The position numbers were made by a program, and so were the translations under genes. This document shows positions 6,112 to 12,698 of a stretch of 18,923 nt of DNA, piece after piece. The notes below the pieces were generated by a model. That model did not search any database. It saw nothing but the letters and a program-made list of their open reading frames with translations, and was not told where the DNA came from. The stretch covers positions 1-18,923 of the forward strand of contig DVJA01000015.1 in NCBI GenBank assembly GCA_018710885.1, written 5' to 3'. The number at the start of each line of letters is the position of its first letter. Position 1 is the first letter of the stretch. This DNA comes from Scatomorpha merdigallinarum (GTDB lineage Bacteria > Bacillota > Clostridia > Oscillospirales > Oscillospiraceae).

Positions 6112-6126
6112 TGTGCCCGGGGCACA
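6112..6126. promoter_or_regulatory. Perfect 15-bp palindrome in the divergent promoter region (probable operator)
   Basis: TGTGCCC (6112-6118), one base, GGGCACA (6120-6126). It lies 5 bases beyond the nitroreductase -10 element, covering that gene's likely transcription start. It also lies just before the extended -10 of the rightward operon. One bound protein could therefore block both promoters. It resembles no operator I know: the TGTG-to-CACA spacing is one base shorter than in Rex or CRP/FNR sites. Confidence 0.5.
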
Positions 6127-6127
6127 A

Positions 6128-6136
6128 TGCTATTAT
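6128..6136 (+). promoter_or_regulatory. Possible extended -10 promoter of the importer/siroheme operon
   Basis: TGC (6128-6130) directly precedes TATTAT (6131-6136), an extended -10 element; no good -35 is visible. It overlaps the minus-strand TATAAT of the nitroreductase. Transcription would start near 6143, about 50 bases before ATG 6192. Confidence 0.4.
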
Positions 6137-6159
6137 AACCCAAAACCCGCGTTTCGCAA
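6132..6159 (-). promoter_or_regulatory. Sigma-A promoter of the nitroreductase gene
   Basis: On the minus strand TTGCGA (6159-6154), a 16-base spacer and a perfect TATAAT (6137-6132). The transcript would start inside the palindrome at 6112-6126, leaving a leader of roughly 45-50 bases. Confidence 0.65.
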
Positions 6160-6191
6160 TAGCCTGGCGCGGGATGATACGGAGTGAAGAG

Positions 6192-7124
6192 ATGAAAAAG
6201 TCTGCCCTTATATTCGCGCTTATATTCGCCCTGGCCCTCTCGGCCTGCGGCGCGTCCCCGGCAGAGAACGTAGACACAGCCATAGGCTTCACCGACGACC
6301 TCGGCCGTGAGGTTGGATTGAGCGCGCGGCCTGAGCGCGTGGCCGCGCTCATAGGTTCCTTTGCCGACGTGTGGTGCCTCGCCGGAGGGCGCGACACGCT
6401 GGTTGCCGCGGCAGACGACGCCTGGACGAGTTTTGATTTGAGCCTGGACGAGAGCGTGGCGAATCTGGGCGCGATAAAGTCGCCTTCACTCGAAACACTG
6501 CTTGCCGCCGAGCCCGACCTGGTGCTCGCAAGCGTGAACACGGCGGCCAACCTGGAACTCGAGAACGTGCTGGAGTCAGCCGGAATAACGGTGGCGTATT
6601 TCGACGTGCAGGGCTTTGAGGACTATCTAAATATGCTGGACATCTGCACTATGCTCACCGGGGCGCGGGAGAATTACCAAACCTATGGCCTCGACGTGCA
6701 GGCTGAGATAGACGCCGCCGTGGAGCGCGCCGACGGCAGTGCGCCGAGCGTACTGGTGATCCGCGCCACCGGTGTGAGCTGCAAAGTCAAGGGCAGCGAG
6801 GGCAACGTCCTCGGAGAGATGCTGGCAGACCTCGGTACGGTCAACGTCGCCGATTCGGACACATCCCTGTTGGAGAATTTGAGCCTCGAGGCTGTTATGG
6901 CCGCTGAACCGGACTACATCTTCGCCGTCCTGCAGGGCTCGGATCCCACTGACGCCATGGCCACGCTCGAGGATACGCTGCTTACCAATCCTGCGTGGAG
7001 TTCGCTCAAGGCCGTGCGCGAGGGGAGATTCTACACGCTCGAACACGAGCTCTACAACCTGAAACCAAACGCACGCTGGGGGGAGGCCTATGAAAAGCTC
7101 GCGGACATACTCTACGGCGAATAA
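6192..7124 (+). CDS. ABC importer substrate-binding lipoprotein (iron/cobalamin/tetrapyrrole type)
   Basis: The 310-residue protein has a lipoprotein signal peptide ending in the lipobox LSAC (Cys19), then the FTDDLGREV start and two-lobed plan of the Peripla_BP_2 family (N-lobe about 28-140, linking helix near 145-175, C-lobe to 310), with EPDLVLAS and EPDYIFAV in the matching places of each lobe. These proteins bind ferric siderophores, heme, cobalamin or related compounds outside the membrane and deliver them to a FecCD permease. The ligand cannot be read from sequence. The operon with siroheme-synthesis genes favours iron or cobalt chelates or a tetrapyrrole. I start at ATG 6192 with SD GGAGTGAAGAG; an earlier ATG at 6174 would put six residues before the signal peptide. 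The end overlaps the permease start by 35 bases. Confidence 0.88.
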   Translation: MKKSALIFALIFALALSACGASPAENVDTAIGFTDDLGREVGLSARPERVAALIGSFADVWCLAGGRDTLVAAADDAWTSFDLSLDESVANLGAIKSPSLETLLAAEPDLVLASVNTAANLELENVLESAGITVAYFDVQGFEDYLNMLDICTMLTGARENYQTYGLDVQAEIDAAVERADGSAPSVLVIRATGVSCKVKGSEGNVLGEMLADLGTVNVADSDTSLLENLSLEAVMAAEPDYIFAVLQGSDPTDAMATLEDTLLTNPAWSSLKAVREGRFYTLEHELYNLKPNARWGEAYEKLADILYGE

Positions 7125-8106
7125 GCCGTTGCGGCTCTTCCTCACTCTGAGCCTTGTGACAGTGCTGGCCGCCGTACTCAGCATGGCGCTGGGCGCGGTG
7201 TACGTCTCGCCCTGGCGGGTGGTGAGCGCGCTCTTTACGGGCGCGGACGGCTCTGTTGAGGCGAACATCGCGCTCTACGCCCGGCTGCCGCGCGTGTGCG
7301 GCTGCATCCTGGCCGGGGCCGCGCTCGCGCTCAGCGGCGCTATTACGCAGAGCGTGCTGGCGAATCCCTTGGCCTCGCCGGGGACCATAGGCGTGAACTC
7401 CGGCGCTGGAGTGGCTGCGGCCATTTGCTGCGCCGTGGCGCCCACGGCGCAGGCGCTGGTGCCCATAGCGGCCTTTATCGGAGCAATGGCGGCGGCAATG
7501 CTGGTGCTCTTCATAGCCGAGCGCACCGGGGCGGCCAAAATAACGCTCGTGCTCGCGGGTGTGGCCATATCCAACATACTCAGCGCGGGCGTGGACGCCG
7601 TCGTTACCTTTGCGCCCGAGGCGCTCAACGCATATTCGGACTTCCGCATCGGCTCGCTGGAGAACCTCACCATGCAGAGGCTTTTGTATCCGGCAATCGT
7701 GACTGCGCTGGCTATGGCGGCGGCGCTCCTGATGACAAATGAGCTCGACGTGCTCATGCTCGGCGCAGACACGGCCGAGAGCCTGGGCATGAAGGCGGGA
7801 AGGGTGCGCATATTGCTCCTGGCCGTGGCGGCGGCGCTGGCCGGGGCCGCTGTGAGCTTCGCGGGACTGCTGGGCTTTGTGGGGCTCATAGCCCCGCACA
7901 TGATGCGACGCTTCACGGGCGACGAGGCTAGATACCTGCTGCCGGCGAGCGCGCTGGGAGGCGCGGCACTGCTGCTCATTTGCGACACGGCCTCGCGCAC
8001 GCTCTTTGCGCCCTACGAATTGCCCGTAGGCATAACGCTCGCATTTATCGGTGGGCCGTTCTTCATCTGGCTGCTGCTCAGGCAGAGAAGGGGGAGGACG
8101 GCGTGA
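7090..8106 (+). CDS. FecCD-family ABC importer permease
   Basis: The 338-residue protein is almost all membrane helices and carries family marks: LPRVCGCILAGAALALSGAITQ (about 60-80), NPLASPGTIGVNSGAG (about 92-107) and GLIAPHMMRRFTGDEAR near 262-278, the coupling region that contacts the ATPase. FecCD permeases form homodimeric channels with about ten helices per subunit for iron-siderophore, heme or B12 uptake. The start at ATG 7090 has a strong SD (GGGGGGAGG) and lies within the end of the binding-protein gene, so the two are probably translationally coupled. The stop overlaps the ATPase start by 4 bases. Confidence 0.92.
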   Translation: MKSSRTYSTANKPLRLFLTLSLVTVLAAVLSMALGAVYVSPWRVVSALFTGADGSVEANIALYARLPRVCGCILAGAALALSGAITQSVLANPLASPGTIGVNSGAGVAAAICCAVAPTAQALVPIAAFIGAMAAAMLVLFIAERTGAAKITLVLAGVAISNILSAGVDAVVTFAPEALNAYSDFRIGSLENLTMQRLLYPAIVTALAMAAALLMTNELDVLMLGADTAESLGMKAGRVRILLLAVAAALAGAAVSFAGLLGFVGLIAPHMMRRFTGDEARYLLPASALGGAALLLICDTASRTLFAPYELPVGITLAFIGGPFFIWLLLRQRRGRTA

Positions 8107-8858
8107 TAGAACTAAAGAACCTGCGCGCGGGCTATCACGGCGAAGAAGTGCTCCACGGCGTGAGCCTGAGCTTCTCGCCGGGGAAGATAACAGTGCTGTG
8201 CGGGCCCAACGGCTGCGGCAAGAGCACATTGCTTAAGGCCGCACTGGGCATGCTGCCGCGCAGCGGCGGCGAAGTGTACATAGACGGCGACGAGCTCGGT
8301 TCGCTGACCCGGCGCGAGATAGCGCGCCGCGCGGCGTACATGCCGCAGGACCGGTTCGCGCCGAGCATAAGCGTGAGGCGCATGACGCTGCACGGGCGGT
8401 TCCCCTACCTCGGCTGGCCCAGGCGCTATACCAAGGCCGACTACGCCGCCGCCGAGCGCGCGCTCGAGCGCGCCGACGCGCTGGACATAGCCTCGCGCAG
8501 CCTGACCGAACTCTCAGGCGGGCAGAGGCAGAGGGCGTATCTTGCAATGGCGCTCGCGCAGGAAACTTCGAGCGTGCTCATGGATGAACCGACGGCCTTC
8601 ATGGACATAGCGCACCAGCTCGCGCTTATGGACACGGCGAGGGCCCTGGCACTTGAGGGACGCGCAGTGGCGCTGGTGCTGCACGATCTGTGCCTCGCGC
8701 TCAAGTGTGCTGACAAGCTCGCGCTGCTGAGGGAGGGCGAGCTGGTGAGCTTCGGAACGGGCGAGGAGGTCTTCGCCTCCGGTGAGCTCGACAGAACAAT
8801 GGGAGTTCACGTCAGGCGTGTCATGACGCCTGACGGTTGGCAATATTACTACGCATGA
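8103..8858 (+). CDS. FecE-type ABC importer ATPase
   Basis: The 251-residue protein has Walker A GPNGCGKST (34-42), Q-loop MPQD (80-83), signature LSGGQRQR (137-144), Walker B VLMDEP with catalytic Glu162, and the switch His in LVLHDL. It powers uptake through the FecCD permease encoded just before it, at the inner face of the membrane. I start at GTG 8103, which overlaps the permease stop as GTGA and has GGGGGAGG upstream; longer in-frame starts reach into the permease gene and would add 41 residues absent from the family. The Walker B position usually occupied by L is M160, a mild change. The downstream dehydrogenase gene follows after 10 bases. Confidence 0.93.
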   Translation: MIELKNLRAGYHGEEVLHGVSLSFSPGKITVLCGPNGCGKSTLLKAALGMLPRSGGEVYIDGDELGSLTRREIARRAAYMPQDRFAPSISVRRMTLHGRFPYLGWPRRYTKADYAAAERALERADALDIASRSLTELSGGQRQRAYLAMALAQETSSVLMDEPTAFMDIAHQLALMDTARALALEGRAVALVLHDLCLALKCADKLALLREGELVSFGTGEEVFASGELDRTMGVHVRRVMTPDGWQYYYA

Positions 8859-8868
8859 GGTGTTTAAA

Positions 8869-9489
8869 ATGGCGCTTTTTCCAATGTTTATTGAGATGTC
8901 AGGCAAGAAGGTGCTCGTGGTCGGCGGCGGCAATGTGGCGCTGCGCAAGTGTGAGAAGCTGCTGCCTTACGGGGCAGAATTGACGGCGGTGTCGGGACGT
9001 TTCCAACCGCAGTTCATCTCGCTCCAGGGCGTCGCGCTGCTCTTCCGGCCCTTCAGGGATGAGGACATAGCGGGCCGCGACATAGTCATAGCCGCGACGG
9101 ACGACCGCGCCTTGAACGCGCACATAGCCGGACTCTGCCGCGAGGCGGGTATACCCTTCAACTGCGTCGACGAGCCGGAGAATTGCACGTTCATCTTCCC
9201 GGCGCTCACCCTGCGCGGACGGCTCTCGGCGGGCTTCTGCACGGGAGGAGCCAGCCCAACGGCCGCGGCCTACTTCCGCGAACAGTTTGAGGAGAGTCTG
9301 CCCGACGGGCTCGATGAGATCCTCGACTTCATGGCCGGCATTCGCCCGCGCGTCATAGCCGCCGTGCCAGACCAGAGGCGGCGCTCGCGCATCTTCGCAC
9401 TGCTGTTTGCCGCCTGCATCGAAGCCGGGGGCGAGCCGGATGAGGACTTTGTAAACTCTCTGGTGCCCGAGCTGGGAGAGGAAAATTGA
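8869..9489 (+). CDS. Precorrin-2 dehydrogenase / sirohydrochlorin ferrochelatase (CysG N-domain / Met8 type)
   Basis: The 206-residue protein opens with a Rossmann fold (VLVVGGGNVALRKCEKLLPYGAELTAVS, about 16-42), continues with IVIAATDDRALN, FNCVDEPE (98-105) and TGGASPTAA, then a helical C-part. These are the marks of CysG-B/Met8/SirC proteins, which oxidise precorrin-2 to sirohydrochlorin with NAD+ and, in longer members, insert iron to give siroheme. Asp101 matches the catalytic Asp of CysG and Met8. The length, close to the CysG N-part, suggests both activities, but this is inferred. I start at ATG 8869 with GAGGTG 6 bases upstream; GTG 8860 lies within that SD. It overlaps the next gene by 4 bases. 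Confidence 0.9.
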   Translation: MALFPMFIEMSGKKVLVVGGGNVALRKCEKLLPYGAELTAVSGRFQPQFISLQGVALLFRPFRDEDIAGRDIVIAATDDRALNAHIAGLCREAGIPFNCVDEPENCTFIFPALTLRGRLSAGFCTGGASPTAAAYFREQFEESLPDGLDEILDFMAGIRPRVIAAVPDQRRRSRIFALLFAACIEAGGEPDEDFVNSLVPELGEEN

Positions 9490-10937
9490 GCGGCTTTGTG
9501 AGCCTGGTGGGCGCGGGCTGCGCCCCGGGCCTGCTCACTCTGCTCGGCGAGGCCAGACTGCGCGAGTGCGACGCGGTGGTATACGACGATCTCATAGACC
9601 GCGAGCTGCTGCGCATGGCCGGAGACGCTGAGCTCATATACATGGGCAAGCGCGCCGGACGGCCATCAGCCGGGCAGGAGGATATCTGCGCAGAGCTCAT
9701 ACGGCTGGCCCGCGAGGGCAAGCGCGTCGTGCGCCTCAAGGGCGGCGATCCGTACATATTCGGCCGCGGCGGTGAAGAGATGGCGGCACTGGCGGCGGCG
9801 GGCGTGCCCTGTGAAGCCGTACCCGGCGTGAGCAGCGCCTATGCCATACCCGAGCTGGCCGGTATTCCGCTGACACACCGCGGCCTCGCGCGCGGCTTCG
9901 CCGTAGTGACGGCGAGCGTCAAAGATGGGGCGGCGCTGCCGGACTACTTTGACACGCTCGCATCCTTTCCCGGTACCCTGGTGGTGCTCATGGGATTAGG
10001 CAAACTCGGCGAGATAGCTTCAAGGCTCACACGGGCGGGGTCGCCTGGCAGCACGCCCTGCGCCGTCGTCTCCGGCGGCAGCGCCCCGGAGCGCTATTGC
10101 CTGCGCGGCACGCTCTCTGATATAGCCGCCAAGGCCCAGAATTGCCCGGGCCCGGCGGTCATCGTCATAGGCGAGTGTGCGGCTATGGAGCTCCCTGCGG
10201 GCGCTCTGCCCCTCTCCGGGGTCAGGGTGGGCCTCACCGGCACGGCGCGGCTAAACGCAAAACTAGCGCGGGAGCTGACCTCCCTCGGAGCGGAGCCATT
10301 TACGGCCTGTGAGCTCGAGCTTGTGCCCACCGCCGCTGCTGCGGATACGCCTACGGACTGCGACTGCCTAGTGTTCACAAGCGCGGCGGGTGTGGACCTA
10401 TACTTTGAAAATCTCCTGAAATCGGGGCGTGACGCGAGGGCACTGGCTTCAACGCGCTTGGCCGCAATAGGGAAGGCCACCGCTTCAGCGCTGCGCAAAT
10501 ATGCGCTCTCGGCTGACATAGTCGCCCCGGGACAAAACAGCGCGTCCCTGGCCGATGAGCTCATGGAAACTTTGGACGAGGGCGCAAGCGTGTGCCTCTA
10601 CCGTTCAGCCGCAGGCGACCGCGCCCTGGCCGCGCGCCTCGCGGAGCGGTATAGAGTGCGCGACATCGCGGCCTATGAGGCTGTACCGGGTAAGCGCACT
10701 GCCGGGCGCGAGCTCATCGAGAGAGCGGACGCCTTCACCTTTACAAGCGCGGCGGGAGCCAGGGCGGCTCTGGAAAAAATATCGCCCCTGCCGGAGCGGG
10801 CCGTGCTGGCCGCGATAGGGGAGCGCTGCGCCGCGCCGCTGGCAGGACTGCCGAATCCCAAGCTCTGTGCCGGGCGGCCTGATGTACACAGCTTGGCTGA
10901 TGCCATTGCCGGGGCGCTGGGACGAGCGAATAAATGA
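9486..10937 (+). CDS. cobA-hemD: Uroporphyrinogen-III C-methyltransferase / uroporphyrinogen-III synthase fusion
   Basis: The 483-residue protein is a two-domain fusion. Residues about 3-240 are a SUMT (CobA) domain with VVYDDLI, RLKGGDPYIFGRGGEE, EAVPGVSSAYAIPELAGIPLTHRG and VVTAS; it adds two methyl groups from SAM to uroporphyrinogen III to make precorrin-2. The first loop reads GAGCAPG where GAGPGDP is usual. Residues about 245-483 are a HemD domain (VGLTGTARLNAKLARELTSLGAE; CLVFTSAAGVDLYF; AFTFTSAAGARAALE; AAIGERCA), which makes uroporphyrinogen III from hydroxymethylbilane. The fusion is known in Firmicutes. I start at TTG 9486, overlapping the previous stop as TTGA, with GGGAGAGG upstream. 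HemA, HemB and HemC are not adjacent, so the precursor comes from elsewhere. Confidence 0.93.
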   Translation: MSGFVSLVGAGCAPGLLTLLGEARLRECDAVVYDDLIDRELLRMAGDAELIYMGKRAGRPSAGQEDICAELIRLAREGKRVVRLKGGDPYIFGRGGEEMAALAAAGVPCEAVPGVSSAYAIPELAGIPLTHRGLARGFAVVTASVKDGAALPDYFDTLASFPGTLVVLMGLGKLGEIASRLTRAGSPGSTPCAVVSGGSAPERYCLRGTLSDIAAKAQNCPGPAVIVIGECAAMELPAGALPLSGVRVGLTGTARLNAKLARELTSLGAEPFTACELELVPTAAAADTPTDCDCLVFTSAAGVDLYFENLLKSGRDARALASTRLAAIGKATASALRKYALSADIVAPGQNSASLADELMETLDEGASVCLYRSAAGDRALAARLAERYRVRDIAAYEAVPGKRTAGRELIERADAFTFTSAAGARAALEKISPLPERAVLAAIGERCAAPLAGLPNPKLCAGRPDVHSLADAIAGALGRANK

Positions 10938-10939
10938 AA

Positions 10940-10976
10940 ATGGCCGGTCATTCGACCGGCCATAATTCTTTTTTGT
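10940..10976. terminator. Strong terminator after the siroheme operon, usable from both sides
   Basis: ATGGCCGGTC (10940-10949) and GACCGGCCAT (10954-10963) form a perfect 10-bp stem with a 4-base loop, followed by AATTCTTTTTTG on the plus strand. The minus strand side reads ATTTTCATTTATT, so it can also end the leftward lipoprotein operon, whose stop is at 10978. Confidence 0.88.
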
Positions 10977-10977
10977 A

Positions 10978-11655
10978 TCAGGGGTAGTATATCATAGCTA
11001 CGTCTATACGGTTGAAATCGTCGTCGTATATAGTCCAGAGCCCGTCGCTGTCCTGCTTGACCTGTACAACCATCTCCTGCGGCTCCAGATAGCCGATGCT
11101 GTCGAGGTTGTCGCGGCAGAGCTGTATCCACATCCTGGCCCAGGCGGCGTCATACTCTGCATATGCGGCCTCGTCGTTTTCGATGAGGTACATCTCGTCG
11201 TCGCTGTAGCTCGCGTTGAATTCGGCGATTGCGGCGTCGGCCTGGTCGTACACGGTCTGCATGATATCGATCGGGTAGATGGTAACAGGTACGCCGTAGG
11301 TGCTGTCATCGACCTTGGTGGCCTCGCCGACTTCGTAGCGCGAGTGGGAGTATATCTCTTTGTAGAGCTCGACAATTTCATCTTGCAGGGTGTCGTCCAT
11401 GTAGTCTATGCTGAAGTAGTACGCGAAGTAATCTGCCTCGGTTTCGAGGCCCTGTATATAGTTGGCCTCGGCCTGCTCTTCGGTGGTGTTTACCAGCTCA
11501 AGGAAGGCAGGATCGTACTTGCCGAGATAGATCTCATCCAGGTTGCCCTGCACGAGTACGGTGGACGCATCGGTCATAGCCGTTCCGCAGCCCGCGAGCG
11601 AGAGCGCGAGCACGAGCGCCAGGACCAGGGACATTGCCAGAATAGATTTTTTCAT
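10978..11655 (-). CDS. Secreted lipoprotein of unknown function (DUF5105-like by eye)
   Basis: The 225-residue protein has a lipoprotein signal peptide with lipobox LAGC (Cys23). The mature part is acidic and rich in Tyr and Asp, mostly helical by composition, with a middle run DDTLQDEIVELYKEIY, a segment typical of small Clostridial lipoproteins (YGVPVTIYPIDI) and an end DGLWTIYDDDFNRID. It resembles the DUF5105-type family, but I am not certain. It would sit on the outer face of the membrane. It is the last gene of the leftward operon with the NusG-II and Gx genes, 39 bases after the Gx stop; SD GAGAGGG lies about 9 bases before the ATG. No function is assigned. Confidence 0.75.
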   Translation of the reverse strand: MKKSILAMSLVLALVLALSLAGCGTAMTDASTVLVQGNLDEIYLGKYDPAFLELVNTTEEQAEANYIQGLETEADYFAYYFSIDYMDDTLQDEIVELYKEIYSHSRYEVGEATKVDDSTYGVPVTIYPIDIMQTVYDQADAAIAEFNASYSDDEMYLIENDEAAYAEYDAAWARMWIQLCRDNLDSIGYLEPQEMVVQVKQDSDGLWTIYDDDFNRIDVAMIYYP

Positions 11656-11694
11656 GATGATAACCCTCTCGTTTTCATAAAGATTTGGAAAGAT

Positions 11695-12201
11695 CTATTT
11701 GAGTATGCCGGAGGAGCGGATGGCGCGCAGCAGGAAAATGCTTGCAACGCCGGTAAAGACGCCAGTGACTACACCGCTGGCTGCAAGTATGAATATGTAG
11801 TAGGCTATGCCCGGTGTGCTTGTCACAAACACTGCGACCAGCACCTGCCCGGCGTTGTGCGCGAGAGCGGCCAGGACGCTGACTACCCAGAGCAGCTTTT
11901 CCGGGAAAACGCTAACGAGCACAGCCATGACCAGATATGCGGCTAGGCCGCCGGCCGCCGAGAACATGAAGGCCGAAAAGCCGCCGGTAAAGGCTGCGCC
12001 AAGCACCAGGCGCACCACGAGTACGATGAGCGCGTCGCGCCTGCCCAGAAGCACCATGGCCACAAGCGTGACTATGTTGGCGAGTCCCAGCTTGACACCG
12101 GCGATGGGCACGATGGGAGGTATCTGACTCTCGGCCACAAATATTGTCAGCGCGACTGCGGCCAGCGCCGCACAGAGCGCTATGCGTTTGCTCGATTTCA
12201 T
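11695..12201 (-). CDS. Gx transporter family membrane protein (heptaprenyl diphosphate synthase component I-like)
   Basis: The 168-residue protein has about five membrane helices and the family core IPPIVPIAGVKLGLANIVTL (27-46) followed by LLGRRDALIVLVVRLVLGA. This is the Gx transporter family (Pfam Hpre_diP_synt_I), which looks like the substrate-binding S component of ECF transporters. Its old name comes from a role proposed in quinone-tail synthesis; the real substrate is unsettled. In many Firmicutes it sits next to a NusG-domain-II gene and often near ApbE or RNF genes, and the same pairing is seen here. The ATG is 2 bases after the upstream stop, with GGAGG before it, so it is co-translated. 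Confidence 0.85.
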   Translation of the reverse strand: MKSSKRIALCAALAAVALTIFVAESQIPPIVPIAGVKLGLANIVTLVAMVLLGRRDALIVLVVRLVLGAAFTGGFSAFMFSAAGGLAAYLVMAVLVSVFPEKLLWVVSVLAALAHNAGQVLVAVFVTSTPGIAYYIFILAASGVVTGVFTGVASIFLLRAIRSSGILK

Positions 12202-12203
12202 GT

Positions 12204-12563
12204 TCAGTCCTCCGGACTCAGTATGTCTATCACCAGTTCGTGCGGCACACAGGCTATGGGTATGTAGCCGCCGCTGATTGCGCCCTGACGCACGCAGACC
12301 TGGTCGGGACAGTCGGCGCTCACCACGGCGATTGAGCCGTGCTCAACGCGCACGCGGTTGGTGCCGAGATCCGTCGTGATATCAAACTCATACGGCACGA
12401 CGACGCTGCCAAGGTCAATCTCCTGTACAATTTCGCCGTTGAGCCAGATGCGCGCCGTTGCGCCCTGGCCGGCTCCGGCCGAACGCAGGAGGAAAAACGC
12501 CGCAATGCCTATCACAAAAACTGCGGAGAACAATATTACCCAAAATTTCGTCTTACGTATCAT
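12204..12563 (-). CDS. NusG domain II-containing membrane-anchored protein
   Basis: The 119-residue protein has one N-terminal membrane helix (about 7-26) and a small beta domain with the family mark DCPDQVCVRQG (84-94) and PIACVPHELVI (102-112). Three cysteines (85, 90, 105) are well placed for a metal or redox role, but this is inferred. The domain is named for its likeness to a domain of NusG and faces outward here; function is not established. It is first in the operon with the Gx gene. There is no SD before the ATG: the -10 element ends only 6 bases upstream, so the message probably starts at or next to the ATG. Later in-frame starts would cut into the membrane helix. Confidence 0.85.
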   Translation of the reverse strand: MIRKTKFWVILFSAVFVIGIAAFFLLRSAGAGQGATARIWLNGEIVQEIDLGSVVVPYEFDITTDLGTNRVRVEHGSIAVVSADCPDQVCVRQGAISGGYIPIACVPHELVIDILSPED

Positions 12564-12569
12564 AAGACC

Positions 12570-12598
12570 ATTGTAAGGTACCGAAGCCGGATTGTCAA
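12570..12598 (-). promoter_or_regulatory. Consensus sigma-A promoter giving a nearly leaderless mRNA
   Basis: On the minus strand a perfect TTGACA (12598-12593), 17 bases, and TACAAT (12575-12570). Only GGTCTT separates the -10 from the ATG at 12563, so transcription should begin at about the first base of the start codon. Confidence 0.8.
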
Positions 12599-12614
12599 CC
12601 GCGCGTCAGGCAGG

Positions 12615-12643
12615 TTGTCTTTTTGGACGCAAAATGATATAAT
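12615..12643 (+). promoter_or_regulatory. Sigma-A promoter of the FHA-SEDS / penicillin-binding protein operon
   Basis: TTGTCT (12615-12620), 17 bases, then TATAAT (12638-12643) with TG one base before it (extended -10). Transcription should start near 12650, at the small hairpin CCCG-TTT-CGGG (12651-12661), with a leader of about 50 bases. It is back to back with the NusG-II promoter. Confidence 0.78.
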
Positions 12644-12698
12644 ATTTAATCCCGTTTCGGGATGCAGATCTCTCTGATAACTAATTTACGGAGGAACT

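Noticed and set aside
6112..6126. Palindrome as a Rex or CRP/FNR site
   Set aside because: Those sites have 8 bases between TGTG and CACA; here there are 7, and the inner bases are all G/C.
7006..8229. Long minus-strand open frame opposite the permease and ATPase
   Set aside because: Its product is full of Arg, His and Gln with no motif, as expected opposite a GC-rich gene; the plus-strand genes have clear domains and SDs.
12651..12661. CCCG-TTT-CGGG as a terminator or riboswitch
   Set aside because: The stem is only 4 bp, has no U-tract, and the leader is too short for a known riboswitch.
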